DNA of 64,000 nucleotides from assembly GCF_900141875.1 (NCBI RefSeq), contig NZ_FQZE01000013.1, positions 60,001-124,000 on the forward strand. The letters are read 5' to 3'. Positions 26,518 to 34,408 of the stretch are shown here, one piece after another (the first letter of the stretch is position 1; each line of letters begins with the position of its first letter). The DNA comes from Tangfeifania diversioriginum (GTDB taxonomy: Bacteria > Bacteroidota > Bacteroidia > Bacteroidales > Prolixibacteraceae). Below the pieces are notes generated by a model. That model was not told the origin of the DNA. It saw only the letters and a list, made by a program, of their open reading frames with translations, and did no database searches. The position numbers and the translations under genes were made by a program.

Positions 26518-27175
26518 CAGGGCGAGAAGTTTATCCCGTGAGTGAAACGAACCGGGAAGCCCTGGCGGGTCAACCAAAGATGAAAAGGAGTACAAATTTA
26601 TTTTTGTACTCCTTTTTCTTATTAAACACTTTTTCGACAGGGCGAGAAGTTGGGACACTTTAAAAAGTAGGTGGAGTAAAAAAGAAATCACGAATTTTAA
26701 TGATTAGTTTTTCCCTGCCGGGAGCCTTCATCTTTGCCTTGAAGCAAAGACGAAGCAGAAAATTCAAGGCTGATTTTCATCTTTAACCTCCATTTTCATA
26801 AAACCTAACTTCGGTCGGGTGATCTCCTCATAAATTCGGAGCTTCCCGGTCTCAGTAAGGTTTCATTTTAATTCCGGTTTCGATGAAAATAGGCCGCAGG
26901 AGTGCAAGTCCAAAGCCATCAAAAATCCTGATGAAATCAGGATAAGCGCGTGGAAGCTTATTTTTTTGATTCTTTTTGCCGTAGGCATCCCAACGGGGGA
27001 TACTTTTCTCATCCAGGGAGAAAAGTTTAAAACAGAATTAATACAAAATGACTAATCCTCGATTAAGCAGATAACTGCAATCAAAATGTGTTTGAATTAT
27101 TTTAAAGTCCACTGGATTTTCAATATGACCCAGAAGTTTATCCCGTGAGTGAAACGAACCGAGGGCGGGTAAACC
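26518..27175 (+). repeat. Decayed tandem repeats of the tRNA-Gln 3' end and its terminator
   Basis: The block CAGGGCGAGAAGTT occurs at 26518 and 26638, exactly 120 bp apart. Between them, GCCCTGGCGGGTCAACCA (26559-26576) is an exact copy of the last 18 nt of the tRNA with its CCA (26438-26455). It is followed by a copy of the tRNA terminator (26583-26617). The palindrome-like stretch TTATCCCGTGAGTGAAACGA precedes the tRNA piece and recurs at 27136, again followed by a degraded GGGCGGGTAAACCA. The intervening 26700-27120 holds no gene that I can support. Confidence 0.65.
26583..26617 (+). terminator. Duplicated terminator hairpin
   Basis: A perfect 14-bp stem (AAAAGGAGTACAAA/TTTGTACTCCTTTT core) with a T tail, paralogous to the tRNA-Gln terminator at 26466. 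Confidence 0.7.
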
Positions 27176-27260
27176 AAAAATAAAGAGTTACAACTTCAGT
27201 ATTTTTAGCTCTCTCTATTATCCCAATAACTTAAATTTATGATTTCAACTTGTTAATAAT

Positions 27261-27268
27261 TACTTTTG
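27261..27268 (+). promoter_or_regulatory. -7 box TACTTTTG of the UDG-like gene
   Basis: A TAnnTTTG match 40 nt before the ATG at 27308; GGAGG lies at 27280-27284 in the leader but too far from the start to act as a normal ribosome binding site. Confidence 0.45.
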
Positions 27269-27307
27269 TTCATATTGCTGGAGGTCATAAAATATTAATA
27301 AAGTTTT

Positions 27308-27904
27308 ATGAGAAAATCAGAGTATGCATTATATGATAATCTGTTTCCTGATATTCAAAATTCCATTTCATTTGGAAATACTTGCTCGTTATGTTCTGAA
27401 AAACTTAGTTTTACCGGGGAAGATATTATTTGGGGAAATGGCCCCAAAGATGCAACGATTATGGTTATAGGGAAAGATTCAGCAGGAGGAAATATTAATG
27501 AAAGTTTATGGAAGGGTTCAAGAATTACAAGAATCCCTTTGACCAATAAAAAATCCGGTGCAAAAATCCGAATAATGTTTCATAAACTGGGAGTAAATCC
27601 TCATCGTATTTATTTCACAAATACAGTTAAATGTAATACAGGATATTTAAATGAAAACAATTTTTCTTATAATACATTAGTTAACAATTGCATTCAACAC
27701 CTTTCTAGAGAAATAAAAATCATAAAACCCAGAATGATAATTTGCCTTGGAAGGTCTGTTCATCGTCTTGTTTATAAGCACATTGAAAGCTGTTTCAATA
27801 ATTATGAATTAGACAAATGTAGATATTTAGAACATCCTTCCCGTGTAGAGGGCATTAAAAGGGAATCTGTATATATTCAAAAATTACATGATTTATTAAT
27901 GTGA
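27308..27904 (+). CDS. Uracil-DNA glycosylase superfamily protein (family 4-like)
   Basis: A 198-aa protein. Four cysteines are spaced as in iron-sulfur UDGs: C26-x2-C29, then C128-x17-C146. Other motifs are a modified active-site loop GKDSAGGN (residues 55-62; GEAPG in classical members), TNTVKC (104-109) and EHPSR near residue 174. The family excises uracil or other damaged bases from DNA, but the altered loop leaves the actual substrate open. The gene is AT-rich, lies in the accessory segment between two tRNA-Gln genes, and is convergent with a nuclease-like gene 42 bp away. Confidence 0.7.
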   Translation: MRKSEYALYDNLFPDIQNSISFGNTCSLCSEKLSFTGEDIIWGNGPKDATIMVIGKDSAGGNINESLWKGSRITRIPLTNKKSGAKIRIMFHKLGVNPHRIYFTNTVKCNTGYLNENNFSYNTLVNNCIQHLSREIKIIKPRMIICLGRSVHRLVYKHIESCFNNYELDKCRYLEHPSRVEGIKRESVYIQKLHDLLM

Positions 27905-27945
27905 TTAAAAACAATAACTTCAAGTTGGCCTTATAAAACAGAGAT

Positions 27946-28827
27946 TCAATATTCATAGGCTTGCATGATAACTTTTTTAACGTATTTATCTACATCATCA
28001 CAATAGTTTTCTGAACTAATGTTTAACACAGGATAACCACCCCAGCCATCTTGTTTTAATAAATGACGATATTTCTCGTATTCTCCTTTTCTCAAATATA
28101 TTTTAAATCTACTTTTTGAAGATTCAATCCACACAAGTCCTTTGCCATTACTACGATATGAAATCATACTACTTTTTACTATTTCTTCAATTTCATCATC
28201 AATTTCTAATATCCATTCTCTTAAATTTTTTAAAATTTCATTTGTTTTTTCATCCCCCTTGTAAAGAACCTGTTCCAAACTAAATCCTTCACTATTAGTT
28301 GTTTTTCCGTCATCTTTTGAATGTAGAGTTAATGACACTTGCGGTTTTGCAAAATTCAGCTGTTCAAAAGAAATTAGGTCACCATAAAAAGAATATTTAA
28401 TCAATTCAACATGTGCATTTATTTGGTTAATTGCTGAGGTTTCTTTTTGGTCAAAATTATCGGCAATTATCAGTAATCTTGGAATAGATTTCCAATCAAC
28501 TGAAGAATTTTTACCCAGTTTTTCACGTACAATCATCTCAAATGTTTTTTTATTCATTCTCAACCAGTCTATGTAAAACAATCCTTGAATAATTGCACTC
28601 AAATCTTTATGCTTCTTGTATTCGATTATAACCGGGGTCTTGCTCTCATCAATGCATAAAGAATCTATTCTTCCATTGGGAATTGGATATTCAGTTTCAA
28701 GAAATTTCAATCCAAATATCTTTTCCATATTAAATTCAACTAATTCCTGTAATTCTTTTTCCCTATTGAATTGTAGTCTTTGAACATTCTCTACAATTTT
28801 CTTTGGTGAAATTCTATAAAGTGGCAT
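27946..28827 (-). CDS. DUF5655/PD-(D/E)XK nuclease-like protein
   Basis: A 293-aa soluble protein. Residues about 45-75 read NGRIDSLCIDESKTPVIIEYKKHKD when split as NGRIDSLCID and PVIIEYKKHKD. That is a D-x(n)-E-x-K arrangement typical of the PD-(D/E)XK nuclease fold as found in NucS-like and endonuclease-like DUF families. The C-terminal about 100 residues (from LREWILEIDD to the end) match the DUF5655 type, with a basic RFKIYLRKGEY stretch. The function is unknown; DNA binding or cleavage is inferred. Composition is AT-rich. It converges with the UDG-like gene. Confidence 0.7.
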   Translation of the reverse strand: MPLYRISPKKIVENVQRLQFNREKELQELVEFNMEKIFGLKFLETEYPIPNGRIDSLCIDESKTPVIIEYKKHKDLSAIIQGLFYIDWLRMNKKTFEMIVREKLGKNSSVDWKSIPRLLIIADNFDQKETSAINQINAHVELIKYSFYGDLISFEQLNFAKPQVSLTLHSKDDGKTTNSEGFSLEQVLYKGDEKTNEILKNLREWILEIDDEIEEIVKSSMISYRSNGKGLVWIESSKSRFKIYLRKGEYEKYRHLLKQDGWGGYPVLNISSENYCDDVDKYVKKVIMQAYEY

Positions 28828-28940
28828 TTTTTGTAATTTTTAATTTAACCCAATTGCCGACAATTCTACACCCTCTTAATATACTAAAATTCAATCAACT
28901 ATACAACAAATCATTAACTTATTCAAATAGTTTTTCCCAT

Positions 28941-28976
28941 AAAAAAAGGAACCCGAACGCCTCCGGATTCCTTTTT
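28941..28976 (-). terminator. Terminator after the sugar isomerase-like gene
   Basis: AAAAAGGAA and TTCCTTTTT form a stem around CCCGAACGCCTCCGG. On the minus strand it follows the stop codon of the 29001-29909 gene with a T-rich tail. Confidence 0.7.
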
Positions 28977-29000
28977 CCATATTCAAAGTATTGAATTAAT

Positions 29001-29909
29001 CTACACCATGATATCGGTAGTGAGGTTTTCAATACTGGTTTCAATTCCTTCAAACGGTTTACCGTTGCCCTGGTTGTCGTCTTCCACAAACATGTATTTC
29101 ATTCCTGCTGTTTCGCGGGCTTCATAAATCCGTTTAAAATCAATAAGTCCAGCTCCAACTGCAGTGATGTCATCTTTAACTACATCGAAAAACGGCTCTT
29201 CATGATCGAATCCCATATCTTTGAAATGCAGCAACTGGAATCGTCCCGGGTACTTGTTAAACATTTCCACCGGATCCTGGCCGGCTTTGGTAACCCAGTA
29301 TAAATCCAGCTCCATGGTAATGAGGTCGGCATCCATTTCTTTCATAAAGAGATCGTAGTAAGGAATGATGCCATCCATGGGTTTGAACTCGAAATTGTGG
29401 TTGTGGTATCCAAACTGAATGCCCACATCTTTCATAACAAGGCCTACCTCATTCCAGGCAGCTATCATTTTTTTGTAGCTTTCAACGTTGCGGTCTTCTT
29501 CGTTTACCCAGGGTTGCACACAATATTTCACGCCCAGCTCGGCATGGTCGTCGGCCATTTTCTGGGCATTTTCGCGGGTAATTCCGGTAGCCTCAACGCC
29601 GGCATGGCTGCTGATTACTTCCATGCCCATGTCGTTCACAATTTTTTTGAACTCGGCAGGAGCGTAACCGTAAAATTTGCCATTGGCATAATCGGCCAGT
29701 TCCAGGTTTTTATAACCCATGTCGGAAACTTTCTGCAACGAGCCCACTACATCTTCGGCCATGGCATCGCGTATGGTATACAGCTGTATGCCAACTCCGT
29801 AACTTTTTCGGTTATTGCCTCCACCTGAACTGCAGGCAATGGGTCCCAAAGCAACGGCACCCAACATACCTGCTGCTGAAATTTTTAAGAAATCCCTTCT
29901 TTTTTGCAT
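29001..29909 (-). CDS. Sugar phosphate isomerase/epimerase-like lipoprotein (xylose isomerase-type TIM barrel)
   Basis: A 302-aa protein. The N-terminus MQKRRDFLKISAAGMLGAVA has a twin-arginine-like motif (KRRDFLK), followed by the lipobox-like GPIAC. So it is probably exported folded through Tat and lipid-anchored. The rest matches the AP endonuclease 2/xylose-isomerase-like TIM barrel, with GVGIQLYTIRDAM near the start and metal-ligand regions VISSHAG, YHNHNFEF and MELDLYWV. Such exported isomerases are frequent in Bacteroidota carbohydrate loci, but here it stands alone with its own terminator. The substrate is unknown. Confidence 0.8.
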   Translation of the reverse strand: MQKRRDFLKISAAGMLGAVALGPIACSSGGGNNRKSYGVGIQLYTIRDAMAEDVVGSLQKVSDMGYKNLELADYANGKFYGYAPAEFKKIVNDMGMEVISSHAGVEATGITRENAQKMADDHAELGVKYCVQPWVNEEDRNVESYKKMIAAWNEVGLVMKDVGIQFGYHNHNFEFKPMDGIIPYYDLFMKEMDADLITMELDLYWVTKAGQDPVEMFNKYPGRFQLLHFKDMGFDHEEPFFDVVKDDITAVGAGLIDFKRIYEARETAGMKYMFVEDDNQGNGKPFEGIETSIENLTTDIMV

Positions 29910-30044
29910 CGTATTTAATTTTTTATTGTTGATTTAAGTTAATAGTTCCTTTTTAAAACCGTAAAAATAATGCATTCCAATTATTTAAGAGTCAAAAAAA
30001 TGAAATTATTGTACTTTTAACAAGCCGAAGATTTTTAAAAAAGG

Positions 30045-30077
30045 TTGTTTCGCTTTAATACAATTATATTATTTTTG
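30045..30077 (+). promoter_or_regulatory. Promoter of tRNA-Gln(CTG)
   Basis: TTG at 30045-30047 and TATTTTTG at 30070-30077 (TAnnTTTG), with a 22-nt spacer, 12 nt before the tRNA. Confidence 0.55.
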
Positions 30078-30088
30078 CATTCTCAAAA

Positions 30089-30161
30089 TGTCCCGTGGTG
30101 TAATTGGCAACACGTCTGACTCTGGATCAGAAGAGTCCAGGTTCGAGCCCTGGCGGGACAA
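30089..30161 (+). tRNA. tRNA-Gln (CTG)
   Basis: A 73-nt cloverleaf closely related to the tRNA at 26380: acceptor TGTCCCG/CGGGACA, D arm GTGTAATTGGCAACAC, anticodon loop CTCTGGA (anticodon CTG), T arm CCAGGTTCGAGCCCTGG. CCA is not encoded. Confidence 0.95.
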
Positions 30162-30171
30162 CAAGAAAATC

Positions 30172-30207
30172 AATCACTTACAAATTTATTTTGTAGGTGA
30201 TTTTTTT
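30172..30207 (+). terminator. Terminator of tRNA-Gln(CTG)
   Basis: AATCACTTACAAA pairs with TTTGTAGGTGATT (one mismatch region) and is followed by seven T residues. Confidence 0.8.
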
Positions 30208-30276
30208 ATGCGCCTCTTGCATCTAATTAACAAGTACCAGGTAAAATTATTCGGTGTGAGAATAATTCCGGATCAA

Positions 30277-30559
30277 TTAAAACAAATCGGAGTGGGTTAC
30301 GGTGCGCACCAAAGTAATTTTCATGGCCTGGATGTCTTCCAACCAAATTAGAAGCAAATCCGGCAATACGAGGCATTCGCTGTGTCTGGCAAATTTTCCT
30401 TTTAATTTGTGTGGTTTGTGCTTTTTTATCGATTCCGGCAAAACCAGACTAAGAAAGGGGTTGAATAAAATTTCGTAGAATTTCAAAATCGTGGGGCGAA
30501 CGTTTTTTTAATGTCTTTAAATCTTTTTTGAATCTTCCGGTAATATGAAGTTCATACAT
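30277..30559 (-). pseudogene. YafQ-type toxin gene, frameshifted
   Basis: Read from the ATG at 30557-30559, the first frame gives MYELHITGRFKKDLKTLKKR and continues to FIQPLS before a TAG. The +1 frame continues with LVLPESIKKHKPHKLKGKF, RHSECLVLPDLLLIW and ends VRTVTHSDLF, the C-terminus typical of YafQ/RelE-type mRNA interferases. A single extra base in the run CCCCTTT would explain the break. The ATG lies 5 nt after the stop of the antitoxin gene, as in an intact operon. The toxin is presumably inactive unless ribosomes shift frame. Confidence 0.75.
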
Positions 30560-30564
30560 GGGTA

Positions 30565-30768
30565 TTAAATTGAATCGAACAATTCATCAACGCTGTTTAC
30601 TTTGGTTGTTTTTCCCTGCTCTGCCTCCTTCATTGCCTCAATGGTTTCATCATTCGGAGTGTGTTCAAATTCGATATCCCGGCCGGTTTTTGCCATTTCC
30701 TTCAGTAATCCGTAAAGGTATTTACCGCGTTTAGTGTTGGTTTTTATTTTCACCTGAACTGTTGCCAT
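30565..30768 (-). CDS. RelB/DinJ-type antitoxin-like protein
   Basis: A 67-aa protein placed immediately upstream of the YafQ-like toxin remnant. The N-terminal VQVKIKTNTKRGKYLYGLL may form the DNA-binding strand-helix part, and the acidic C-terminal half (ETIEAMKEAEQGKTTKV, SVDELFDSI) is typical of toxin-wrapping antitoxin tails. Identification rests on gene order and general features rather than a strong motif. It may persist as an autoregulated orphan antitoxin. Confidence 0.65.
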   Translation of the reverse strand: MATVQVKIKTNTKRGKYLYGLLKEMAKTGRDIEFEHTPNDETIEAMKEAEQGKTTKVNSVDELFDSI

Positions 30769-30839
30769 ATCTTTTTTTACAAATATACGAATTGAGTTTC
30801 AATCTCATAACCGGCATCGATGTTTCCTTTTTTCGCTCT

Positions 30840-32624
30840 TTACCCCACCGGCTTATTCTCTTCTTCAAACTGATGAAGCAGTCCGGCATATTTGCCGCCG
30901 CTTTTTAGCAGCTCGTTGTGATTGCCGCGTTCGATAATCTGCCCTTCTTCCATCACTAGGATTATGTCGGAATTTTTAATGGTACTCAGGCGGTGGGCGA
31001 CGGCAATTACCGTTTTTGCCGAAAAAATATTGACAATGGCCTGCTGGATGTATTGTTCGGTGAGCGAATCGACCGAGCTGGTGGCCTCGTCGAGCACAAT
31101 CAGCTCGCTGTTGCTGCAAATGGCGCGTGCAAACGATATCAGCTGCGCCTGTCCTTTCGACAGGTTATCGCCGTTATCCTGCACCACAAACTTATATTTA
31201 CGCGGAAGCTGTTCAATAAAATAATCGGCATAAACAAACGTGGCAGCTTGCTCCACATCGGCTTTGGAAACCGATTTGCGCCCCAGTGAAATATTAAATT
31301 CTACCGTATCGTTAAACATGAAAATATCCTGCTGCATCACCGAAATGGTTTCGCGGACGCGGGCAAGCGGAATGTCGTCAAGTTCCTCACCATTAATAGT
31401 AATCGACCCCTCGTAACCGGTGTACGTTTTGGCCAGCAACCGGATAATGGTGGATTTCCCCGAGCCGGTTGTTCCCACCAGTGCCAGGCGCTCGCCCTTG
31501 TTAAGTTTAAACGACACGTTTTTCAGCACATAAGGCGTATCATCTGAATAGCGGAAATTCACATTCTTAAATTCAATCTCCTGAACAGGCAGCGGTTCAA
31601 TTTTTTCATTTTCAATGGTTGATTTGGGAGCTTCTTCTTTTTGCTCAAACAATTCATTAATGTGTTCGAGAGCTGAGAGGGCGCGTTGAATAGTTGATAT
31701 CTGCTGGGTAAACTGTTTTACCGGCACAAACAACCGTTCCAGTGTTGTTATGAATACGATAAGCACTCCCATGGTGTAACCATAATCCCATATTTGAATG
31801 GCCCCGTACCAAATCACCAGCGCGGTGGCCACCGACGTAATTCCTTCCACCACCGAATAGAGCAGCGAATCATAAATATTCGATTTGTTCTGCGCATCGC
31901 TGTACTGTTTGTTCAGGTTGTCATACTTACTTAAAGCCTCATCTTCTGCCGAATAGAGCTGAATCGTTTTCATGCCGTTCAGCGACTCCTGCAGATAGGC
32001 AGCTGATTTGGCAAGGCTGCTGCGCGATTTATTAAACGCATTCCTGATTTTTTTCCGCAGATAGGCCACTGTTAAAACAATTAACGGCACAACCAACATC
32101 AGCACCAGCGTGAGGCGCCAGTTGAGGTAAAAAAGGTAACCCAGCAGCGCCAACGTTTTTATACTGTTGGCCAGCAGCCCGAGAATTCCGGCAGCAAACG
32201 ATTCCGAAATGGATTCCATGTCGCTGGTGAGGCGCGAGAGCGTTACGCCGATGGGTTTTTTATCGAAATAACTCAACGGGAAACGCAGCGATTTCCCAAA
32301 CAGGTATTTACGAAGATCGACAATGGCCCTGTTGCCCGCTATGGAGAAAGAGTAGCTGTAAAACCCGTCGAAAAGAATATTGGCAAGCAAGGCCAGCGAC
32401 AAAAAGGTTATCTGTTTTATCAGGCCGTCCACATTGCCCGGCACAATATAATCATCAACAATGCCCTGCACGAGCCAAAGGAAGACAATGCCGGCCAGTG
32501 CCGTAACCGGAATGGAGGCAATGCTCAGGAAAAACCATTTTTTGTGCGGTTTAAAATACCGGGCAAACTTCAGCAGCAGCTGCCAGTCTTTGGTTTTTAC
32601 TATTTTATTTGGCGCTTTTATCAT
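30840..32624 (-). CDS. ABC exporter half-transporter, catalytic-site subunit
   Basis: A 594-aa fusion of a six-helix membrane domain and a nucleotide-binding domain. Walker A is GTTGSGKS, Walker B ends LIVLDEATSSVD with the catalytic Glu, and the H-loop is AVAHRLST. The signature is LSKGQ instead of LSGGQ. It shares one base with the stop of the upstream half-transporter gene (32624..34387), so the two make a heterodimer. The consensus ATP site would use this Walker A/B with the partner's normal signature. Substrate unknown; position downstream of a glutamate-cysteine ligase is suggestive of thiol or peptide export. Confidence 0.85.
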   Translation of the reverse strand: MIKAPNKIVKTKDWQLLLKFARYFKPHKKWFFLSIASIPVTALAGIVFLWLVQGIVDDYIVPGNVDGLIKQITFLSLALLANILFDGFYSYSFSIAGNRAIVDLRKYLFGKSLRFPLSYFDKKPIGVTLSRLTSDMESISESFAAGILGLLANSIKTLALLGYLFYLNWRLTLVLMLVVPLIVLTVAYLRKKIRNAFNKSRSSLAKSAAYLQESLNGMKTIQLYSAEDEALSKYDNLNKQYSDAQNKSNIYDSLLYSVVEGITSVATALVIWYGAIQIWDYGYTMGVLIVFITTLERLFVPVKQFTQQISTIQRALSALEHINELFEQKEEAPKSTIENEKIEPLPVQEIEFKNVNFRYSDDTPYVLKNVSFKLNKGERLALVGTTGSGKSTIIRLLAKTYTGYEGSITINGEELDDIPLARVRETISVMQQDIFMFNDTVEFNISLGRKSVSKADVEQAATFVYADYFIEQLPRKYKFVVQDNGDNLSKGQAQLISFARAICSNSELIVLDEATSSVDSLTEQYIQQAIVNIFSAKTVIAVAHRLSTIKNSDIILVMEEGQIIERGNHNELLKSGGKYAGLLHQFEEENKPVG

Positions 32625-34387
32625 TATCCTTTCGTCTTTTTGTGGCCCTCCTGTTGCAGGTTTAGAATATCGCTGTAAAATTTCGATTGTTTTAACAGGT
32701 CCCGGTGATTTCCTTTGGCTGCCAGCCGGCCATCTTCAAGTACAATGGTGAAATCGGTTTTTTCAAGCACGCTTATTCGGTTGCTTACCACCAGCACGCT
32801 TTTGGCCGCGTGGTTTTTAATTACATGCTGAATAAGAAACCGCTCCGTTTCGGTATCGACAGCAGAAAAAACATCGTCGAGAATGAGCAGATCGCAGGGC
32901 GTGTAAAGCGCCCGTGCCAGGCTGATGCGCTGTTTCTGACCGCCCGACAGCATGATGCCTTTCTCGCCCACCAGTGTTTTCTCTTTCATGGGCATGCGGG
33001 TCAACTCATCGGCAAAAGCACTTTTATAAACCACATCTTCAAAATCCGCTTTCACCGAAAATTTTTCAGCACCCAGGAAAATGTTGTTTTCAATTGTATC
33101 GGAAAAGAGAAAAACTTCCTGCGTTACTGTTCTCACTAAAGAACGAATATCTTCGCCTCTCAGGAAAGCGGCATCTTTTTCACCAAAATACACCATCCCT
33201 TTTTCCGGCCTCAAATAGCCGTTCAAACAATTTATGAGCGTAGTTTTTCCCGAACCCACTTTGCCGGTGAGGCCAATTACCTGTCCGGGTTCTATTGAAA
33301 ATGAAATGTCTTTCAACTCTGGTCGCTCCCCGTTATGGTAAGTGTAACTGAGGTTTTTTACATGAATGCCATCTTTAAAGAGCTGTTCTTTTTCGTGGAC
33401 AGGCAGCAACTTGCGTTCATCATCCACCCCGTTTCGGTTCATAATGGTTTGCAGGCTGGAGATGCCCACAAATCCCTGCTGCAACACCGTGAGCAGCCAC
33501 CCGAGGCCCATTACCGGCTGGGCCAGCAGGGCAGAATAGGCAATATATTCAGTGAGTTCGCCAATGGTAAATTCGCCGTTTATCACGAACATTCCGCCCG
33601 CAAAAAGCACCACAATTTTTAAAATCTGCCCTAGGTTGCCAAGCAGTGGCAGAATAAAAGACCGAATCCAGGCAATATTCATGGTTTTGTCGAACAGCGA
33701 AAGGTTTTCCTTCTGCACCTCCTCTTCGGCATATGAGTAAATATTGTAGTTTTTTATGACGCTGTTACCCGACAGAAAGGAGATGGTTTTTCCTGAAAGC
33801 CGTTGCAGAATGTCCATGCGGAGGCGTGTATTTTTAACCATAATGGCCATGCCAATGCGCACCGCAATAAAAACTATCAACATGGGCACTATGACATACA
33901 GCGTGAGCGCCGGCGACATTTTCCACATTTTGTAAGGCGTAACCGATAGCGACAACAGCACATTGCCAATCTGCAAAATACCAAACCCGGTTATCATACG
34001 CACCCCGTTAATGTCGTTGTTAACGCGGGAAATGATATTCCCCGTGGGATTTTGGTCGTAATAATCTTTGCCGAAAGAGGCCAGTTTTTTAAACATTTCC
34101 CCTTTCAGCTGTTTTTCGATGAGCCGTGCCGGGAAAAATATCAGAATCCGGGAAAAAGTCCGCACCAGAATCAGCACCAGTGCCAGCGCAAAAATGAGCA
34201 GCACGTTATGGTAAAATTCTGTTCTGCCCTCATCCGGTCCGGTTCCAATCAGGTCAACGCTTTTCTGGATAAACTCAGGGATGGTAACCGACACCCATAC
34301 CGTGAGGATCAGGAAGATGATTCCTCCTGTGTACCACCACCGGTACTGATGCGTATAGTTGAGCAGAAATTTTAATTTCGAAAACAT
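32624..34387 (-). CDS. ABC exporter half-transporter, degenerate-site subunit
   Basis: A 587-aa partner of the preceding subunit. Walker A GKVGSGKT and signature LSGGQ are normal. However, the catalytic Glu after Walker B is Asp (LLILDDVFSAVD) and the H-loop His is Asn (VVSNRIS). These changes, together with LSKGQ in the partner, all fall in the same composite ATP site, the pattern seen in heterodimeric exporters such as TM287/288 and BmrCD. It starts 21 nt after the stop of the glutamate-cysteine ligase gene, implying one operon. Confidence 0.85.
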   Translation of the reverse strand: MFSKLKFLLNYTHQYRWWYTGGIIFLILTVWVSVTIPEFIQKSVDLIGTGPDEGRTEFYHNVLLIFALALVLILVRTFSRILIFFPARLIEKQLKGEMFKKLASFGKDYYDQNPTGNIISRVNNDINGVRMITGFGILQIGNVLLSLSVTPYKMWKMSPALTLYVIVPMLIVFIAVRIGMAIMVKNTRLRMDILQRLSGKTISFLSGNSVIKNYNIYSYAEEEVQKENLSLFDKTMNIAWIRSFILPLLGNLGQILKIVVLFAGGMFVINGEFTIGELTEYIAYSALLAQPVMGLGWLLTVLQQGFVGISSLQTIMNRNGVDDERKLLPVHEKEQLFKDGIHVKNLSYTYHNGERPELKDISFSIEPGQVIGLTGKVGSGKTTLINCLNGYLRPEKGMVYFGEKDAAFLRGEDIRSLVRTVTQEVFLFSDTIENNIFLGAEKFSVKADFEDVVYKSAFADELTRMPMKEKTLVGEKGIMLSGGQKQRISLARALYTPCDLLILDDVFSAVDTETERFLIQHVIKNHAAKSVLVVSNRISVLEKTDFTIVLEDGRLAAKGNHRDLLKQSKFYSDILNLQQEGHKKTKG

Positions 34388-34408
34388 GAACCTGAGTGCT
34401 GTTTAAAT

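Noticed and set aside
26453..27307. Self-splicing intron or CRISPR array near tRNA-Gln
   Set aside because: The repeats are few, unequal and derived from tRNA and terminator sequence; no spacer regularity and no intron core motifs are seen.
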